Shown: piece by piece, positions 59,238-64,000 of the stretch
Position numbering within the stretch: position 1 is the stretch's first letter
Layout: the number at the start of each line of letters is the position of its first letter
NCBI GenBank assembly: GCA_025403435.1
Contig: CM046350.1
Coordinates: 3,941,512-4,005,511, forward strand
Direction: 5' to 3'
DNA length: 64,000 nucleotides
From: Artocarpus heterophyllus
Taxonomy: Eukaryota; Streptophyta; Magnoliopsida; Rosales; Moraceae
Notes under the pieces: generated by a model
The model's database searches: none
What the model was told of the DNA's origin: nothing
Seen by the model: the letters and a program-made list of their open reading frames with translations, nothing else
Made by a program: the position numbers and the translations under genes

Positions 59238-61227
59238 TATTTGAAGTAGTTAAATTATGATCATTCAGTTTTGGAATGTGGGAAGAAGAAAAAAAAAAAA
59301 AGGGATGAGAATGGCCGTGAGCTTGCTTTTTGGTTTTGGTTTGTTTGTTTTTGTACGAAGGTTGAGACTCACAATAATGGAGGTTGCCCCATTATATGGC
59401 TAAGTTTAGAAAACATAATAGACAAGAGGACAATTTTACTTTTGCTTTGAGAATGATATTTAGTTTGAATGATACTAATGCAAATCTATTAATTGTGTCC
59501 TTAGAACCGGGGTCCCTCAAAAAAAAAAAAAAAATTCAATTGCTGTCGTGTATTTGCTAATTAGGCCTTTTGGAGGGTCTGATGACCACTTCATGGTCTA
59601 AGAAGATGGCTAGGTATGTATGGAGAATTACATTATTATTAGGCAATTTTTTATGGGAACTAAAAAAAACACCAGCAGGTTTTTATGTTTTAATTGTCAG
59701 ATTTATGAAAAATAAATTATATTAATTAAACCTAACAATTTTAAAACATGTATTTTAGGTTTTCTTAGAGAAGAAATTCCTTATTAAAATTTTTATTGAA
59801 AGATCCGCTTTAATCTAACTTGGTGGATCAAATGAACCAATGGGAGAGAGGCAATTGTGTGGCTGGAGGAGGACAGGTAGCCTCAGCTCAATGGAAACGG
59901 TTGATGATGCTGGGCCATACAAAATTATTATTGTATCAACGAAGTCCGAACACTAAAAATGAAAGAATAATGGATGGAGGGCTGCCATGTGTTAGGACCG
60001 TTGTGTTTTGCAAGTCAATCAGAAGGATAAAAGAAGGTGAGTCATCATACTATTTTCGCTCTCGCAGAAATCAATCAATATGTTACTTTTTACTTGAAAA
60101 TGATACGTCTGTAGAAGTGGCGTTTGTCGTTAATCGAGGACGATGATTCGAGTTTTTCTTTTTCTTTTCTTTAATTAGAATGAGTTCTTGATTACATGTA
60201 AGTTATCATGATTAGGATCAAGCTTACGTGTAAGCATGATTAATTAAATAGCCATCCTGTTTTGTTAAAAAATGAGGACGTATATCAGAAATTTGTCTAC
60301 TTTCCGAATATATAATGATAATTGGAACGAAATCCCACACTAATTGGGGTTGAACAATTATTATTTTTAAAAATCGTCTGGTATTATTTTTAAAATATAT
60401 AAAAATATTTTTATTTTAAAAAATAAAATTTTTTAAAATTTATATTTAAAATTATCTTAATATTTTTGTCTCAAAAAATATACGAAAATATTTTTAAAAA
60501 TTTTAAGAATTTAAACAAGCAGGCCTTAATATTTTAATATCAATATTTTGAATCATACTATAGGTTGTTTAGTTATATATATATATACATTTTTCTGTCC
60601 CTAATATATTTGATATATTTTATTTAATTTCTTTTTTTTTATACAACCTCGCATGATATACGTATGATTTATTATATGTTGTTTATTCCTCCCATTGGCC
60701 ATAATATAATTTAATATATATATATATATATGCATTGTTGATCCATTTATGGAAATGTTATGAAGTAACAAAACCACGGTCTCCTCTTTTTTTTTAATGC
60801 ATTATTCTTCTTGTTATGTCATCGCACATGAAACTTGTACATAATTTTCGTGTCAAAACAAACAATTAGTAGCGTAAAAAGACCAAGCTCCAAAACCACA
60901 TATATATAGATATTATATGCATAGGATATATATAATTATATGTATGTATGGATGGATTTTTTAATTTATTTTCCATAGAATTACGAGACCAATAGGACCC
61001 CACCGTCCCAATAATGCAGTTGTGATGTCGACTAATGGCCCCCACATCTCGACCAATAAGAATGCTATTCTTAGCGTTTTGTTGTTATCATTGATCTTCT
61101 CTCCCAGCATCTCACCTCGCATGTTGGTGATCTGGCATGGAGATGAGCATTGCAACGTAAAATAATTGAATATGGCCGCACCGAAAAGAGTCAATTATGA
61201 GGCTCGGATAAGATGGGCTTGAAAAAT

Positions 61228-61388
61228 ATTGGTTCCGTTTAGTTTTATTTTAAGAATTTTAAAAATATTTTTACATATTTTTTAAAGTAAAATTTTTAAA
61301 AATATTTTCAATATAATGTCTAAAAAATTTATTTTTCAAAATAAAATTATTTTCACCTATTTTAAAAACATTACTAAATGCACCCATT
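61228..61388. mobile_element. MITE related to the one near 11456
   Basis: Shares TTTTAAAAATATTTTTACAT and the CTATTTTAAAAACA segment with 11456-11646, and has an initial CCGTTTAG and a terminal CTAAATGC that are inverted. Confidence 0.45.
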
Positions 61389-62465
61389 AACATTGAAATA
61401 TTTTGGCCTCTGCCATAGCATTGAAACATTGTGATGCATATAGCGTTACATTATTTTAATATAATTAATTGAGGCCGATATGTCATTGTAATTGTGCAAT
61501 TTCACCTATCAAATTAGCTTCTTCTTTTTTTTTTTCCGATGCCAATATTTAACGTTTTAAGAGAAATCTACCCAAATTGTAAGTGAAATGACAAGTGAAA
61601 ATCAGCTTTGAACCATATTATGCAAACTCATCGAAAAATATAATTACAACCTCGTTGTAAAATGATAGAAGAAATAGCCTACCATACCATCACCACTTAT
61701 GGTCACCTATCAAAATTAGTTAATTATCGGTTATACAGATGTAGGCATTTATTAACATCGTCTTGGTTGAATTAACAAGGAAGTTAACTGACCATTTCAA
61801 GCTGTCAACTAAGTTTAGTACCTTCCCCTAAATGTGGGTAGGTATTATTATTGGAGGATTTTACGCAGATCATTCGGAACCTTCTTGGAAAGGCATGGAA
61901 GCGATAACGTGACGTACATAACCATCTCAAATAAATAACAGCTGGTGTAACTAAATTTGATGGGCTTCACATCCGAAGCTGTATTATTGTTTCTCTTCTT
62001 TTTTTTTTTCAACTATTTTTTTCCCAGTTTGCAGTACCAATCATCATTACAGACTAAGGGCCCATTTAAGATAGTTTGTTCTTTTACTTTCAAGTAATGG
62101 AAAAATAGAAGTATAAGTGAAAGCTTTTTAATTAGTATTTAAAAAGTATGTAGAAAAGTGGTTTTTTATTTTAGTAGAGCCTTTAAACTTGTTTTGTTAA
62201 ATAAGTTAAAAGTCTTTATTGATATAAAAAGTAGTATAATTTAAAGATATAGGTAAAATTTTTAATTTATTTATTCTTAAATATAAGATTAAAAGTATAT
62301 GTAAAAAAGCTTTTTATAAGCATCTTTGGCTTGACTTCTTAAATAAATGTTTATAAAAACCATAAGCACTTTTTCATGGGTCATTCAAATGGCCTCTTAA
62401 ACAGCTTTTTGATATAATAAGCTGAAAATACATTAAAATAAACTATTTTAAATATGCTCTAAAGT

Positions 62466-62604
62466 ATGTTTGATAAATTAGTTTAAACTAATTATATTGT
62501 AAAATCTCATATATTATAATATAAAATAAAAAGAAGTTGCAATCCACAATATTACAGCTTTTAGATCAAAATTTTTTCCGTTTAAAACCGGTTTACCAAA
62601 ATGC
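62466..62604. mobile_element. Candidate MITE fragment
   Basis: Starts TGTTTGATAAATTAGTTTAAAC, matching the ends of the element at 50947-51087, and ends near GGTTTACCAAAATGC. It also shares AAAATCTCATAT with the element near 23395. Confidence 0.4.
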
Positions 62605-64000
62605 TATAAACAATGGGTCCCATCAGGGACATTCTGTTTTGCAGAGAAACAAATAAAAAAAAAAACAAGATATTAGACAACTGTACCCATCATTCTAAAA
62701 ATATATATATAAATAAAAATATAGATGTTTAAATAAATATAAATCTAACCTAAAAGTTATTTCCTTTTGCAGTTTTGTTTTTTAAAAAATAAATAAATCT
62801 ATCTCAACGGTGAAATTTGGTACGAAGTAAGATGAAATTACGTTACAACAAATGAGGCACGCAAATTTTCCAGCCAAAAAAATGAAAACGATCCCGCATA
62901 ATATATATATATATTTGGGTGCAGTTAAGTAAATCGCAAACATATCTGGACCCACAAGTTTTGGTATTTATTTATTTATTTGAAAATAACATGCATGCAT
63001 TTTTATTTTCAGAAGGGAAAAAGGGACAAGGGCAGGGGAAGGACCAAGCGCCAAGGGCCAGTTAAAATTGGCTTGAAGGGAAAATTCAAGTAAAAAAATA
63101 ATAAATAATAATAAGGATTTATTTTTTTGGTTGTCAATTAAAGAAAATCTTGAAAGAAGCTTCGTCTATCATTGTACAATTGTGAGTTGGTGTCATGATT
63201 GTTTTACCAAATAATCCCAAACAAGCTTCGTTATTTTCTTCTTCTCATGGATTTTAACGCTAAAACTTGAAACATTGAAGTTTACCAAATTTTGGTTTTA
63301 TTTGCAAACAAAAAATAAAAAGAGTGGCATGGACATGATTAAAAAGTTAAAGTTAAGGTTTGTTTGAGAGATTGTTTGTGATGGAACAGGGATATGATTA
63401 TGAATCTTTTTATGAAGAGGGCCAGAATTAAAATTTTGTAAAATTTTTAGAGTTAAAAAATTGAATTTTTTAAGTTTTAAATGGGGGCACAAATTTAATT
63501 TTAAATATTTGGGTGGATGATGGGGGAGTTTGGCAGTATAATAGGATGGATTGGGCTGTGGAAAAGGTGGCTCACATGAACACCAATCATCGCATATTGA
63601 ACAGATGGGGCTGGGAGAAAAGTGGAGTTTCAAAATTCTCATTTTGCTTGGTTGTGACGATATCTTTCATCTAATGTGTTGAAATGGACAATCCAAACTA
63701 ACTCAACTAACTTATGAGTTACGAGCAATGTAAAGCTCTCACATGCTACAATAAAAGAAACAAAAATTATTATAGTATAAAGCTCTCACATGTTACTGTA
63801 AAAACGGTTGTAACCAATGATTCTAACCATTTTGTCAAACACCCTAGTCATGTGTTAGACAATTTAATGTGTCTTTTCCTAAGGTTTTTTTTTTTTCTTT
63901 TGTACTTGTGTTTCCTATGTAGTCTATATATTTTGCTGAAAAATATTATATATAATATCCATATAATTTAGTTAATAACATGAATTCAATTGCATTAACA

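Larger units (their letters stand above)
59238..64000. other. Intergenic, AT-rich, upstream of TDT
   Basis: No gene seen. A TATAAT-like box on the minus strand near 59392 could belong to the transporter promoter. Several AT-rich repeats resemble MITEs (61228-61388, 62466-62604). Open frames at 59820-60146 and 63298-63642 show no recognisable features. Confidence 0.5.

Noticed and set aside
59820..60146. 108-residue open frame upstream of the transporter
   Set aside because: No recognisable motif, ordinary AT-rich flanks and no gene context. Cannot be supported.
63298..63642. 114-residue open frame near the window end
   Set aside because: Biased composition (Asn, Lys, Pro, Phe) from AT-rich DNA and no known domain seen.

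Overview
This window looks like nuclear DNA of a eudicot plant. It is AT-rich, has genes with many short introns, carries plant-type immune receptors, and holds Ty3/Gypsy (Athila-type) and Ty1/Copia retrotransposons with plant tRNA primer sites. I do not assign a genus.

Layout. Positions 1-5064 show no gene. At 5065-7653 (+) is a single-exon CC-NBS-LRR immune receptor of the RPP13-like-4/ZAR1-like type, followed by a 91-bp tandem repeat. Positions 9519-10390 (-) hold the decayed C-terminal end of a receptor-kinase gene. Positions 11743-24811 (-) hold a 24-exon LRR-malectin receptor kinase gene whose exons join into one open frame of about 990 codons; its kinase domain has lost the catalytic HRD Asp and the DFG Gly, so it is probably a pseudokinase. 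Positions 26139-38304 hold a complete Athila-type Gypsy element (12,166 bp) with two 1,527-bp LTRs that look identical, GCATG target duplications, a tRNA-Asp primer site, an intact gag-pol and a second ORF. Positions 38340-48877 hold an older repeat nest: a solo LTR with GAATC target duplications, a 2.1-kb tandem duplication covering part of it, and a decayed Copia element (40998-46519, minus strand, ATATT target duplications) inserted in the second copy. At 53061-55697 (+) is a second NLR, a clear paralogue of the first. At 56213-59237 (-) is a six-exon tonoplast dicarboxylate transporter gene. Positions 59238-64000 show no gene.

How it fits together. Two ZAR1-like NLRs flank a receptor pseudokinase and a pseudokinase-like gene fragment. 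ZAR1 in Arabidopsis guards pseudokinases (of the RLCK XII class, not receptor kinases), so a functional link is only a hypothesis, but the locus looks like an immune-gene cluster later expanded by retrotransposons.

The most unusual signal is in the retrotransposons. Three LTR families in this window each carry, inside the LTR, an array of GC-rich 12-14-bp palindromes spaced at 22 bp. Athila and Copia belong to different superfamilies yet use the same palindrome, GCGCCTAGGCGC. In both, the array lies in U3 just upstream of a TATA box. The solo LTR uses a different palindrome (TTCGGCAAGCCGAA-like) with the same 22-bp step. Athila carries three more 22-bp pairs between pol and its second ORF. 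This suggests a shared regulatory architecture for which I know no description.
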